Shown here: positions 1 through 8,094 of the stretch, in pieces | Position numbering within the stretch: position 1 is the first letter of the stretch | How the letters are laid out: every line of letters begins with the position of its first letter | Assembly: GCA_023388175.1 (NCBI GenBank) | Contig: JAEWGT010000011.1 | Coordinates: forward strand, 1 to 64,000 | Source of the DNA: Pseudomonadota bacterium | GTDB taxonomy: Bacteria; Pseudomonadota; Alphaproteobacteria; Rhizobiales; Devosiaceae | DNA length: 64,000 nucleotides | Direction of reading: 5' to 3' | Made by a program: the position numbers and the translations under genes | The notes under the pieces: model-generated | Seen by the model: the letters and a program-made list of their open reading frames with translations, nothing else | Told to the model about the DNA's origin: nothing | Database searches by the model: none

Positions 1-8
1 CCTCCGGT

Positions 9-80
9 GCATGGGGCGAGGTTTTCCTCACCTTTACTTTCGCCGGACGACCGGCACCGAGGCGAACCTCGCCCCATGCC
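9..80. repeat. 15-bp perfect inverted repeat at left edge, possible structured RNA or terminator
   Basis: Arms GCATGGGGCGAGGTT (9-23) and AACCTCGCCCCATGC (66-80) are perfect complements around a 42-nt centre that also contains CCGG-type short pairings. On the minus strand a -10-like GCTATAGT lies just upstream, near 107-114, but I see no convincing -35 box. It could be a structured RNA read leftwards out of the window, or a terminator beyond the beta-glucosidase gene. No known RNA family was recognised. Confidence 0.45.
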
Positions 81-153
81 GCAACCCTTCGAGGCGCGCG
101 GCGACACTATAGCAAACCCGGAGGCCCGTGGCCGTCCGGCGCCCCGTCACGTC

Positions 154-1467
154 CTAACGGCTGTTGTGTAGCAGGCCCTGGAACGAGCGATAGCTCGCCT
201 TGGGCATGCGCTTCTGGGTTGCGTAGTCGACATGGACCAGACCGAAGCGCTTGTTATAGCCCTCCGCCCATTCGTAATTGTCGAGCAGCGACCAGGCGAA
301 ATAGCCGCGCACATCGGCCCCGGATTCCCGTGCGGACAATACGGCCTTGAGGTGGTCGTTGTAATATTTGACGCGACGCGGATCGTCCTCGCCTTCCACC
401 TCGGCCATGCCGTTCTCGGTGACGTAGATGGGGATATTGGTATAGTCCTTCGAGACGCGGACCAGCAGGTCCGACAGGCCCTGCGGATAAATCTCCCAGC
501 CGATATCGGTCTTTTCCAGTGGCCCCTTGACCTGCTCGGCCGGCCGACCCGGCTCGGAGGACGCCTTGTAGAGGCCGCGTGTGTAATAATTGACCCCGAG
601 CCAGTCGAGCGGGCGCGACACCACATCCATGTCGGCCTGATAATTGGCGGGCATATAGGGCTCCAGCCACTTGGTCAGGATCTCGGGATACTGTCCCTTG
701 AACACGCCGCCGAGATACCAGCGGTTGAACAGCGCATCGCCAAAGTCGAAGGCGGCCTTGTCTTCATCGCTGTCCGTCGCCGGTTCGGATTTTTCGAGAT
801 TGAGCACGATGCCGAGGTTCTTGGTGCCTTCGGCGCGCAGCGCATCGATGGCCGTGCCATGGGCAAAGAGCACATGGTGCATGGCGCGGGCAGCGGCGCG
901 CAGGTCGCGGTAGCCGGGGGCATGGACGCCGAGGAAATGACTGAGGAACGCCACGCACCATGGCTCGTTTATGGTCGCGGTCGCTTCGAGGCGGTCACCG
1001 AATTTCTGGGCGACCAGCGTCGCATAGTCGGCAAACCAGTTGGCAATATCGCGGTTCATCCAGCCGCCGCGATCCTGCAGGGCCGAGGGCAGGTCCCAGT
1101 GATAAAGCGTGGCATAAGGCCGGATGCCGCGCTCCAGCATGCCATCGATCAGCCGGTCGTAGAAATCGACACCCTGCTGGTTGATGGCGCCGGTGCCTTC
1201 GGGAATGAGGCGTGGCCAGGCAAAGGAAAAACGATAGGCATCGAACCCGCCATCGCGGATCAGGTCGAGATCGGCCGGCCAGAGCTCGTAGTGATTGCAG
1301 GCGTTGATGCCCGTATCGCCATTATGCACATTGCCCGGCGTTGCCGAGAACGTGTCCCAGATGGACTGGCCCCGGCCATGGCCCTGCCCACCCTCGATCT
1401 GGTAGGCGGCTGTGGCAACGCCAAACGTGAAGTCGGCGCCAAAATCCCGGCGTTCAAACGAGAACAT
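154..1467 (-). CDS. GH1 family beta-glucosidase
   Basis: This 437-aa protein has normal length for bacterial glycoside hydrolase family 1. Such enzymes cleave beta-linked glucosides, such as cellobiose or aryl glucosides, with retention of configuration. The acid/base glutamate lies in TINEPW (E168) and the nucleophile in YVTENG (E351). The N-terminal FTFGVATAAYQIEGG signature and the substrate-binding NYYTRG and SLLDNYEW segments are present. There is no signal peptide, so it is probably cytoplasmic. The ATG start directly precedes the conserved N-terminus. A pair of GCAATCGATTT repeats 67-90 bp upstream may be a LacI-type operator. No sugar transporter gene is visible in the window, so the natural substrate is open. 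Confidence 0.93.
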   Translation of the reverse strand: MFSFERRDFGADFTFGVATAAYQIEGGQGHGRGQSIWDTFSATPGNVHNGDTGINACNHYELWPADLDLIRDGGFDAYRFSFAWPRLIPEGTGAINQQGVDFYDRLIDGMLERGIRPYATLYHWDLPSALQDRGGWMNRDIANWFADYATLVAQKFGDRLEATATINEPWCVAFLSHFLGVHAPGYRDLRAAARAMHHVLFAHGTAIDALRAEGTKNLGIVLNLEKSEPATDSDEDKAAFDFGDALFNRWYLGGVFKGQYPEILTKWLEPYMPANYQADMDVVSRPLDWLGVNYYTRGLYKASSEPGRPAEQVKGPLEKTDIGWEIYPQGLSDLLVRVSKDYTNIPIYVTENGMAEVEGEDDPRRVKYYNDHLKAVLSARESGADVRGYFAWSLLDNYEWAEGYNKRFGLVHVDYATQKRMPKASYRSFQGLLHNSR

Positions 1468-1533
1468 ATATCCCCTCCATATGAGCTCTGAGCCCTCTTG
1501 GAAAAGCCGGATACCATTGCCGTCCGGTTTTAT

Positions 1534-1557
1534 GCAATCGATTTCAGCAATCGATTT
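1534..1557. promoter_or_regulatory. Putative operator: two direct copies of GCAATCGATTT
   Basis: GCAATCGATTT occurs at 1534-1544 and again at 1547-1557, a 13-bp period. Each copy contains the palindrome AATCGATT. The pair sits upstream of the minus-strand beta-glucosidase gene. LacI-family regulators of sugar genes often bind AT-flanked palindromes with a central CG, so this is a reasonable operator candidate. No regulator gene is adjacent. Confidence 0.4.
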
Positions 1558-1708
1558 AAATGCGTTACGTACGTCAGGATCGGTTCACGCCGAATACCTG
1601 ATGTCGTGGCGCAAACACCATGCAAAAAACGATTTCGCCTCCCTCCCCTCAAGGGGGACGGCGAGCAGGAAGCGATGGTGCCAGAAATCGAGGAGCCGCC
1701 GGATAGAC

Positions 1709-2767
1709 CTAGCTGACCTGCGCGATCACCCGTTGCGCGATCAGCCGATAGGCGGATGCTTCTGCCCCCTCGGGATCGTTGGCGACAGGTGGAATGCCCT
1801 GATCGGATTTCTCCCGGATGGACATCACCAGCGGAATGGCGCCGAGAAACGGTATGTCGAGTTTTGCCGCTGTACGCTCCGCACCGCCGGAACCGAAAAT
1901 ATCATAGCGGTTGCCGGTATCGGGAGCGATGAAATAGCTCATGTTTTCGATGAAGCCGAGAATGGGTACGCTCATGCGCCGCAGCATGTCCACGGCCTTC
2001 TGGGCATCGATCAAGGCCAGATCCTGCGGCGTGGAAACCACGACAACCCCATCGACTATGGTTTGCTGGAACAGGGCAATATGGATATCCCCTGTGCCGG
2101 GCGGCAGGTCTATGATCAGCACATCGAGCCCGCCCCAGTCGGTTTCGCGCAAGAGCTGCCGAAGTCCGGACGTGGCCATGGGGCCGCGCCACACCACGGC
2201 CTGTCCCGGTACCAGCATGGAGCCGATGGACATGGCCTTAATGCCATAGGCCTCGTGGGGGGTAAAAATTCCGTCGTCGCGGATGGCTGGCTTGCCTTCG
2301 ATGCCGAGCAGTTTCGGCACCGATGGCCCATAAAGGTCGGCATCCAGAATACCGGTTCTGAGGCCTTCGGCGGCCAGCGCCAGCGCCAGATTGACCGCCG
2401 AGGTGGACTTGCCGACCCCGCCTTTGCCCGAACCGACGGCGATGATGCGCTTGACGCCCTTCACCCTGGTCTTGCCCTGTGGCACGGCGGCGCCATGACC
2501 GAATTTGGGGGCGTTGGATTTCTCGGCGGTGATCGAGACCATCACCTTGCGCGTTCCGCCCAGCGATTGGGCAAGCTTCTGCGCTTCGTCCCGCGCTGGG
2601 CCGAAAGCGGCCTCCATGCCACTGGCCACGGCAATGGCAAAGGCCACGGCGCCGGGCGTGACGATGATCTCGGAAAGCCCCGCATAGCCGGCAAGATCAC
2701 CGCCACCGGGAATTTCGACCCCAGCGAGCGCGGCTTTGATCTGGGCGGAGAGTTCGGTGTCGGCCAT
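1709..2767 (-). CDS. Mrp/ApbC/NBP35-type P-loop ATPase, iron-sulfur carrier family
   Basis: The protein has 352 aa. An N-terminal DUF59/MIP18-like region (about 1-80) is followed by a deviant Walker A motif GSGKGGVGKST (112-122) and LIIDLPPGTGD, the hallmarks of Mrp/ApbC. Family members bind and transfer [4Fe-4S] clusters to apoproteins. The paired cysteines that normally follow ENMSYF (CPxC) are absent: the sequence reads ENMSYFIAPDTG, with Ala281 and Thr284 in the cysteine positions. Cluster chemistry may therefore differ. I chose ATG 2767 because the frame upstream of it only translates an intergenic repeat. It lies downstream of the aldolase gene on the same strand, separated by repeat sequence. 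Confidence 0.9.
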   Translation of the reverse strand: MADTELSAQIKAALAGVEIPGGGDLAGYAGLSEIIVTPGAVAFAIAVASGMEAAFGPARDEAQKLAQSLGGTRKVMVSITAEKSNAPKFGHGAAVPQGKTRVKGVKRIIAVGSGKGGVGKSTSAVNLALALAAEGLRTGILDADLYGPSVPKLLGIEGKPAIRDDGIFTPHEAYGIKAMSIGSMLVPGQAVVWRGPMATSGLRQLLRETDWGGLDVLIIDLPPGTGDIHIALFQQTIVDGVVVVSTPQDLALIDAQKAVDMLRRMSVPILGFIENMSYFIAPDTGNRYDIFGSGGAERTAAKLDIPFLGAIPLVMSIREKSDQGIPPVANDPEGAEASAYRLIAQRVIAQVS

Positions 2768-2780
2768 GGCTCCTGCGCCT

Positions 2781-2924
2781 CTTCCCCTCTCCCCTTGCGG
2801 GAGAGGGTGGATCGGCCCTTGGCCGAGACGGGTGAGGGGATTATGCCCGCTGCTTTCGGGGAAATGGAAAGATCGCAGCCCCCTCATCCGCCCTTCGGGC
2901 ACCTTCTCCCACAAGGGGAGAAGG
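2781..2924. repeat. Intergenic mosaic repeat, family A
   Basis: This GC-rich element carries CCCCTCTCCCCTTGCGGGAG and GGTGAGGGGA at one end and CCCTTCGGGC with CTTCTCCCACAAGGGGAGAA at the other, so each end can fold. Similar cores recur near 23861, 30863, 34735, 38239 and 41652. It lies between the aldolase gene and the Mrp gene. Confidence 0.8.
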
Positions 2925-2927
2925 AAA

Positions 2928-2975
2928 GTCGGTGAATACCGATCCTTAGAGGTCGGTGAATACCGATCCTTAGAG
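2928..2975. repeat. 24-bp tandem duplication at the end of the aldolase gene
   Basis: A 24-bp unit beginning GTCGGTGAATACCGATCC is present twice head to tail, at 2928-2951 and 2952-2975. The second copy contains the stop codon of the aldolase gene (2970-2972). Each unit carries TCGGTGAATACCGA, a small palindrome. It directly abuts a family A repeat. Confidence 0.9.
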
Positions 2976-3623
2976 GATCGACTGGCCGGTGCCGGCCCAA
3001 TCCTTGAGGAAGCCTTCGATGCCCTTGTCGGTCAGCGGGTGGTTGGCCAGCTTCTTGATCACGTCGGGCGGAATAGTTGCCACGTCGGCGCCGGCCAGGG
3101 CAGCCTGAGTCACGTGATTGGCCGAACGGATCGACGCCGCAAGGATCTGGGTCTCGAACTGGTAGTTGTCGTAGATGGTGCGGATGTTCTCGATCAGCTC
3201 CATGCCATCGATATTGATGTCGTCGAGACGACCGATGAAGGGAGAGATATAGGTCGCGCCGGCCTTGGCGGCGAGCAGGGCCTGGTTGGCCGAGAAGCAC
3301 AGGGTCACGTTGGTCGGGATGCCCTTGTCCTTGAAATACTTGGTGGCCTTGAGGCCATTCAGCGTCAGGGGCAGCTTGATGACGACATTGCTGGCAATCT
3401 TGGAAAGGTGGTCGCCTTCGGCGATCATGCCTTCATATTCCAGGCTGGCGACTTCCGCGGAAACCGGATCGGGCGTGATGCCGCAGATTTCCTTGATGAC
3501 TTCCTTGAAATCACGGCCGGACTTGGCGATCAGCGACGGATTGGTGGTCACGCCATTGATGAGCCCGGCGTCGTTGAGTTCCTTGATGGCGGCGGTGTCT
3601 GCAGTATCGACGAAGAACTTCAT
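2970..3623 (-). CDS. Transaldolase / fructose-6-phosphate aldolase family protein
   Basis: This is a 217-aa single TIM-barrel protein of the small TalC/Fsa subfamily. It starts with the typical MKFFVDTAD and has [13 protein letters not shown], the Schiff-base lysine in VVIKLPLT and [13 protein letters not shown]. Members act in the non-oxidative pentose phosphate pathway (sedoheptulose-7-P + glyceraldehyde-3-P) or cleave fructose-6-P reversibly. Sequence alone does not separate these two activities safely. It acts in the cytoplasm. Its 3' end carries the tandem duplication described separately. Confidence 0.92.
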   Translation of the reverse strand: MKFFVDTADTAAIKELNDAGLINGVTTNPSLIAKSGRDFKEVIKEICGITPDPVSAEVASLEYEGMIAEGDHLSKIASNVVIKLPLTLNGLKATKYFKDKGIPTNVTLCFSANQALLAAKAGATYISPFIGRLDDINIDGMELIENIRTIYDNYQFETQILAASIRSANHVTQAALAGADVATIPPDVIKKLANHPLTDKGIEGFLKDWAGTGQSIL

Positions 3624-3702
3624 CGTTCCCTCCTAAATATCGGTTCCCATTGGCCGGACCGGCCAAGGTGTAGCATGGCGGCGCTGTGCCGCAAGCATTC
3701 GG

Positions 3703-4887
3703 TCAGCGAATGGCGGCGAGAAACGCGTCCGCCAGATCGCCCACGCGATCTTCCGGAATACCGGCGACATTGATGCGACTATCCCCGGTCATATAGACCC
3801 CGTTTGCGGCTTTGAGATGTTCGACGGCCTCGTTGGGGAGGCCCAGCAGCGAAAACATGCCGCGATGGTCAGCAACGAAATCGAAGTCGGTCGAGTTCGA
3901 GCGCTCACGGATCGCGTCGGACAGCTTCTTGCGCAGAGAGATCATGCGGTTACGCATTGCCGCCAGCTCTGTCTCCCATTCGCCGCGTAGAGCCGGGTCT
4001 TCGAGAATGGTGCGGATGATTTCTGCGCCATGGTCGGGGGGCTGGGAATAGGCGCCGCGAATGATGTTGAGCAACTGGCTATTCGTGATCTCGGCTTCTT
4101 CGGCATTGCGGGCCACCAGAATGGCCGCGCCGACGCGCTCACGGTAAAGCCCGAAATTCTTGGAGCCGGAAAAGGCCAGCAGAACCTCGGGAACCGACGA
4201 CACGATCTTGCGCGTGCCATAGGCGTCGGGTTCGATGCCGTCGCCAAAGCCGAGATAGGCCAGATCGATAAAGGGCAGGGCGCCGGTTTTGGCGAGGCTC
4301 GCCGCAACCTGATCCCATTGGGCGTCGGTCAGGTTCGCGCCGGTCGGATTGTGGCAGCAGCCATGCAGCAGAACGACATCGCCTGCGCCCAGCTTGTCGA
4401 GCGCGGCGAGCATCTGCTCGAATTTGACGCCGCGGGTTTCGGCGTCGAAATAGGGATAGGTCGCAACCTTGAGGCCCGCGCCGATGGCGATGGGATTGTG
4501 GTTGGCCCAGGTCGGGTCCGACACATAAACCGTCGCGCCGGGACGGGCGCGGTTGATGAGGTTCATCAAAACCCAGAGCGAACCGGTGCCGCCGGGGGCC
4601 TGGGCGATGCGGACGCGGGCGCGATCGACGCTGTCGGCCAGCACCAGGTCGAGCACGGCCGCGCCATAGCCCTTGTTCCCGGCAATGCCGAGATAGGTCT
4701 TGGTCTTCTCGTTCGACAGGATCCGCTCTTCGGCCTTGCGGACCGAGGTCATCACCGGGGTGACACCCTTCTCGTCCTTATAGACGCCAACGCCAAGATC
4801 GATCTTGGTCGTGCGCTGGTCGGCAGCATACTCGCCCATAAGCGCCAAAATCTTGTCGCCGGGAGCCTTGGTCAGGTGTTCGAACAT
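3703..4887 (-). CDS. Class I aspartate/aromatic amino acid aminotransferase
   Basis: This 394-aa PLP enzyme has the fold type I layout of the TyrB/AspC group. MFEHLTKAPGDKILALMGEY is the usual N-terminus, KTKTYLGIAGNKGYG forms the substrate arm, and HGCCHNPTG holds the Asn contacting PLP. FIDLAYLGFGDG carries the Asp and Tyr near the cofactor, and SGSKNFGLYRERVGA carries the PLP lysine (K243). It transfers amino groups between aspartate or aromatic amino acids and 2-oxoglutarate in the cytoplasm. The gene stands alone, with etfA upstream on the same strand. Confidence 0.93.
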   Translation of the reverse strand: MFEHLTKAPGDKILALMGEYAADQRTTKIDLGVGVYKDEKGVTPVMTSVRKAEERILSNEKTKTYLGIAGNKGYGAAVLDLVLADSVDRARVRIAQAPGGTGSLWVLMNLINRARPGATVYVSDPTWANHNPIAIGAGLKVATYPYFDAETRGVKFEQMLAALDKLGAGDVVLLHGCCHNPTGANLTDAQWDQVAASLAKTGALPFIDLAYLGFGDGIEPDAYGTRKIVSSVPEVLLAFSGSKNFGLYRERVGAAILVARNAEEAEITNSQLLNIIRGAYSQPPDHGAEIIRTILEDPALRGEWETELAAMRNRMISLRKKLSDAIRERSNSTDFDFVADHRGMFSLLGLPNEAVEHLKAANGVYMTGDSRINVAGIPEDRVGDLADAFLAAIR

Positions 4888-4968
4888 GGTCGTGAGAAGT
4901 CCGGTGGAGTGCGTGGCCTTTATAGGCCGGGTGAGAATTTTTGCAAACGAAACAGACGCAGACGGGCC

Positions 4969-5892
4969 CTAGCGCTTGAGCCCGATCTTCTCCAGCTCCG
5001 TTGTCAATTGCGGAACGATTTCAAAGAGATCGCCGATCAGTGCTACGTCGGCGATTTTGACGAGCGGCGCCTCGGCATCCGAATTGATGGCGACAATTTT
5101 CTTTGCGCCCTGGATGCCGGCAAGGTGCTGGAGCGCGCCCGAAATGCCCACTGCGATATAGAGGTCGGGCGCGATGATCTTGCCGGTCTGGCCCACTTGC
5201 CAGTCATTGGGGGCATAGCCTGCATCGACGGCGGCGCGGGTGGCGCCCACGGCAGCACCGAGCGTCTTGCCGAGGGCCTCGATCAGCTTGAAGCCCTCGG
5301 ACGAGCCTACCGAGACGCCGCCGCCGACCACGATCTGGGCCGTGGACAGATCGGGAATGTCGCTTTCGGTGCGATGAGCCGCGATGAATGTGACCGCCGA
5401 TTGCACTGAACTTTCAATGGCTTCGACAGGCGCGGAATTACCTGACGCGGCCGGACCAAAGGCCGAGGCCCGGAAAGTCAGGACGTGCTTGGCCTGATTG
5501 TCGGTGACGGTTTGCAGCGCATTGCCGGCATAGATGGGCCGGGTAAAGCTGGTCGGGCCATGGATGGCGACGATGTCGGTGACCGGCTGGATGTCGAGCC
5601 TGGCAGCAAGGCGCGGCATGACGTCCTTGCCGACGCTGGATGCACTCGCAACCACATAGGGGTAGCGTACTGCTAACGCCGACAATTGCGCAACGAGGGA
5701 ATCCGCCAGCAGGCTGTCAGCGCTGACAATGACTTTTGCGACACCGGCCAACGCAGCGGCGGATTCGGCTGCGGTGCCGGTGCCGGGCACAAACAGGTCG
5801 ACAGGACCAAGCTGCGACGCCGCATTGACGATGCGGGCGGTGGATGGCGACAGGACGCCGTTATCGACATCGGCGAGAACCAGAACGCTCAT
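4969..5892 (-). CDS. etfA: Electron transfer flavoprotein alpha subunit
   Basis: The protein has 307 aa. The C-terminal FAD domain is clear: [23 protein letters not shown] and [22 protein letters not shown] are diagnostic of EtfA/FixB. With EtfB it forms a soluble heterodimer. ETF takes electrons from acyl-CoA and related dehydrogenases and passes them to ETF-ubiquinone oxidoreductase. The start codon overlaps the stop of etfB (TGATG), so the two are translationally coupled. Confidence 0.96.
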   Translation of the reverse strand: MSVLVLADVDNGVLSPSTARIVNAASQLGPVDLFVPGTGTAAESAAALAGVAKVIVSADSLLADSLVAQLSALAVRYPYVVASASSVGKDVMPRLAARLDIQPVTDIVAIHGPTSFTRPIYAGNALQTVTDNQAKHVLTFRASAFGPAASGNSAPVEAIESSVQSAVTFIAAHRTESDIPDLSTAQIVVGGGVSVGSSEGFKLIEALGKTLGAAVGATRAAVDAGYAPNDWQVGQTGKIIAPDLYIAVGISGALQHLAGIQGAKKIVAINSDAEAPLVKIADVALIGDLFEIVPQLTTELEKIGLKR

Positions 5893-6650
5893 CAGATCGC
5901 CTCCATCGCGTTGACATCGGCGGCAATGATCGCGGCAAGTTCGGAAACTGAGCCGATGGTCTGTCCTGCCACACGCTCCGGTGGCGGGGACACGTTTTCG
6001 ATCGTAAGACGCGGGGCAAGATCGATGCCGAATTCGGCGGCGGGACGCACGGCGAGCGGTTTGGAGCGCGCCTTCATCACCATGGGCAAAGCGGCATTGC
6101 GCGGTTCGTTGAGACGCAGATCGGCGGTGACGATGGCAGGCAGGGAGAGGCCAATGGTCTCCCGGCCATAATCGACTTCACGGGTGACTTCGAGCGAGCC
6201 GCCATCCACTTTGATCGCGGAGGCAAAGGTGGCCTGCGGGCGGTCGGTCAAGGCGGCGAGCATCTGCCCGACATGGTTGCTGTCATCATCCACCGCCTGC
6301 TTGCCCAACAGCACGAGGTCGGGCTGTTCCTCCGCGACGACCTTGGCCAGGAGCTTGGCAATGGCGAGCGTTTCGAGCGCAGCGTCGGTTTCGATGAGGA
6401 TGCCGCGATGCGCACCCATGGCCAGGGCGGTCAGAATGACGTCATTGCTGGCCTTGGGGCCGATGGACACGATGACGATCTCGTCGGTCTGGCCGGCTTC
6501 GGCAAGCTGCACTGCGGCCTCGACCGCGTGTTTGCAGAACGGGTTCATCGACATGCGCACGCCATTGGTCTCGACGCCCGAGCCATCGGGGCGGACCCTT
6601 ATGCGGACATTGTGATCGACCACGCGCTTGACCGCGACGAGGGTTTTCAT
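5892..6650 (-). CDS. etfB: Electron transfer flavoprotein beta subunit
   Basis: This 252-aa EtfB/FixA protein begins MKTLVAVKRVVDHNVRIRV. It includes MNPFCKHAVEAAVQLAE and the AMP-binding and recognition-loop region GKQAVDDDSNHVGQMLA. It is the first gene of the etfBA pair and partner of EtfA in electron transfer from acyl-CoA dehydrogenases. The ATG start is preceded by purine-rich sequence and followed immediately by conserved residues. Confidence 0.96.
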   Translation of the reverse strand: MKTLVAVKRVVDHNVRIRVRPDGSGVETNGVRMSMNPFCKHAVEAAVQLAEAGQTDEIVIVSIGPKASNDVILTALAMGAHRGILIETDAALETLAIAKLLAKVVAEEQPDLVLLGKQAVDDDSNHVGQMLAALTDRPQATFASAIKVDGGSLEVTREVDYGRETIGLSLPAIVTADLRLNEPRNAALPMVMKARSKPLAVRPAAEFGIDLAPRLTIENVSPPPERVAGQTIGSVSELAAIIAADVNAMEAI

Positions 6651-6799
6651 GTGCAGCTCCGTCAGGTTGGCGCTTCAATGACAAAAAGGTCCCGGAGGGG
6701 CAAGGCGCGCAAAGGGAATATCGGTTCGGCTGGCAGAGAAATATTGGAAAGCGGTGCTTCTGGCTGCCGCTGTGGAGTTGACGCCGTCCCTTGGGACAG

Positions 6800-6822
6800 A
6801 GACACTGTCTCTTTCAGTGTCT
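6800..6822. promoter_or_regulatory. Perfect 8-bp inverted repeat upstream of the amidohydrolase gene
   Basis: AGACACTG (6800-6807) and CAGTGTCT (6815-6822) form a perfect dyad with a 7-nt spacer. The dyad ends 14 bp before the ATG at 6837, where no Shine-Dalgarno sequence is visible. It looks like an operator or a hairpin controlling translation of the amidohydrolase. Confidence 0.45.
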
Positions 6823-6836
6823 GCTTTGGTCCCCCT

Positions 6837-8006
6837 ATGCCCGTTCTAAATCGTATTGCCGAGTTCCAGCCGGAAATCGCCGCCTGGCGGCGCGATTTTC
6901 ATGCCCACCCCGAAGTGCTGTTCGATGTGCATCGCACTGCCGGCATCGTGGCGGAAAAGCTGGCGGAATTTGGCTGCGATGAGATCTTGACCGGGCTGGG
7001 TCAGACCGGGATTGTCGGCATCATCAATGGGCGCACCAATCTGTCGGGCCGAACCATCGGCCTGCGCGCCGATATGGACGCCCTGCCTGTCACCGAAAAG
7101 ACCGGCGCGCCCTATGCCTCGACAATGCCGGGCAAGATGCACGCCTGCGGCCATGACGGACACACGGCCATGTTGCTGGGGGCAGCGAAATATCTCGCTG
7201 AAACCCGCAATTTCGACGGGCGTGTGGCGCTGATCTTCCAGCCCGCCGAAGAAGGCGGCGGCGGCGGCAAGGTGATGATCGAGGACGGCCTGTTCGACCG
7301 GGTCGCCATCGATGAAGTCTATGGCATGCACAATTGGCCCGGCATGCCCGTGGGCAGCTTCGGTATTCGTGCCGGCGGCATCATGGCGGCGACGGATCGC
7401 TTCTATATCGATATCGAGGGGCAGGGAGGCCATGCGGCGCGCCCGCAGCAGACCATCGACCCCATCATCGTTGCCGCCCAATTGGTCACCGCACTCCAGA
7501 CCATCGTGTCGCGCAATCTCGATCCATTGGAAAGCGCCGTTCTCTCGGTGACCATGATCGAGGCGGGCGAGGCGGATAATGTCATTTCCCGCACCGCCAA
7601 GATCACCGGCACCGTGCGCACGCTTGACGGCGATGTGCAGGATTTCATCGAGTCCAAGCTGGCCGAATTCGTGCCCCAGTTTGCACAGAGCTTCGGCGCC
7701 AGCGCCTCGATCCGCTATGCACGCGGCTACCCGGTCACGGTCAATGCGCCCGAGCAGACTGCCTTTGCCGCCGCAGTGGCGCGCGATGTGGTGGGGGCGG
7801 CCAATGTGGACGACGAAACGGCCCCATCCATGGGTGGCGAGGATTTCTCCTTCATGCTCAATCAGCGGCCGGGCGCCTATATCTTCATCGGCAATGGCGA
7901 CTCCACCGAACTGCATACCGATACCTATGATTTCAACGATGACGCCATTCCCGTGGGCGTGAGCTATTGGGCGCGGCTGGTTGAAAAGGCGCTGCCCGCG
8001 GGGTGA
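6837..8006 (+). CDS. M20 family amidohydrolase (hippurate hydrolase-like)
   Basis: This 389-aa member of the M20D group cleaves N-acyl amino acids or related amides with two metal ions. Recognisable segments are WRRDFHAHPEVLFD, GLRADMDALPV, MHACGHDGHTAMLLGAA, FQPAEEGGGGG and MGGEDFSFML. These supply the Cys/His/Glu metal ligands and the catalytic Glu in PAEEG. The start MPVLNRIAEFQ was chosen because sequence upstream in the frame is antisense to etfB. No clear ribosome binding site precedes it. It is divergent from etfBA, with an inverted repeat between. Confidence 0.92.
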   Translation: MPVLNRIAEFQPEIAAWRRDFHAHPEVLFDVHRTAGIVAEKLAEFGCDEILTGLGQTGIVGIINGRTNLSGRTIGLRADMDALPVTEKTGAPYASTMPGKMHACGHDGHTAMLLGAAKYLAETRNFDGRVALIFQPAEEGGGGGKVMIEDGLFDRVAIDEVYGMHNWPGMPVGSFGIRAGGIMAATDRFYIDIEGQGGHAARPQQTIDPIIVAAQLVTALQTIVSRNLDPLESAVLSVTMIEAGEADNVISRTAKITGTVRTLDGDVQDFIESKLAEFVPQFAQSFGASASIRYARGYPVTVNAPEQTAFAAAVARDVVGAANVDDETAPSMGGEDFSFMLNQRPGAYIFIGNGDSTELHTDTYDFNDDAIPVGVSYWARLVEKALPAG

Positions 8007-8094
8007 AGGGGCGCCGAGTGGGTTTTCACCTCCCCCGGCACAGCGCAGTGAGAGGGATTGAGCCTTCCCGCCCAAGAGCATAGGAAGGGGCGTC

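Noticed and set aside
232..1491. Long open frame on the plus strand opposite the beta-glucosidase gene
   Set aside because: It is antisense to a clear GH1 gene, has no recognisable domain and reflects GC-rich third-codon bias.
2781..2924. CRISPR or IS element
   Set aside because: The repeats are dispersed single palindromic mosaics without regular spacers, transposase genes or target duplications.
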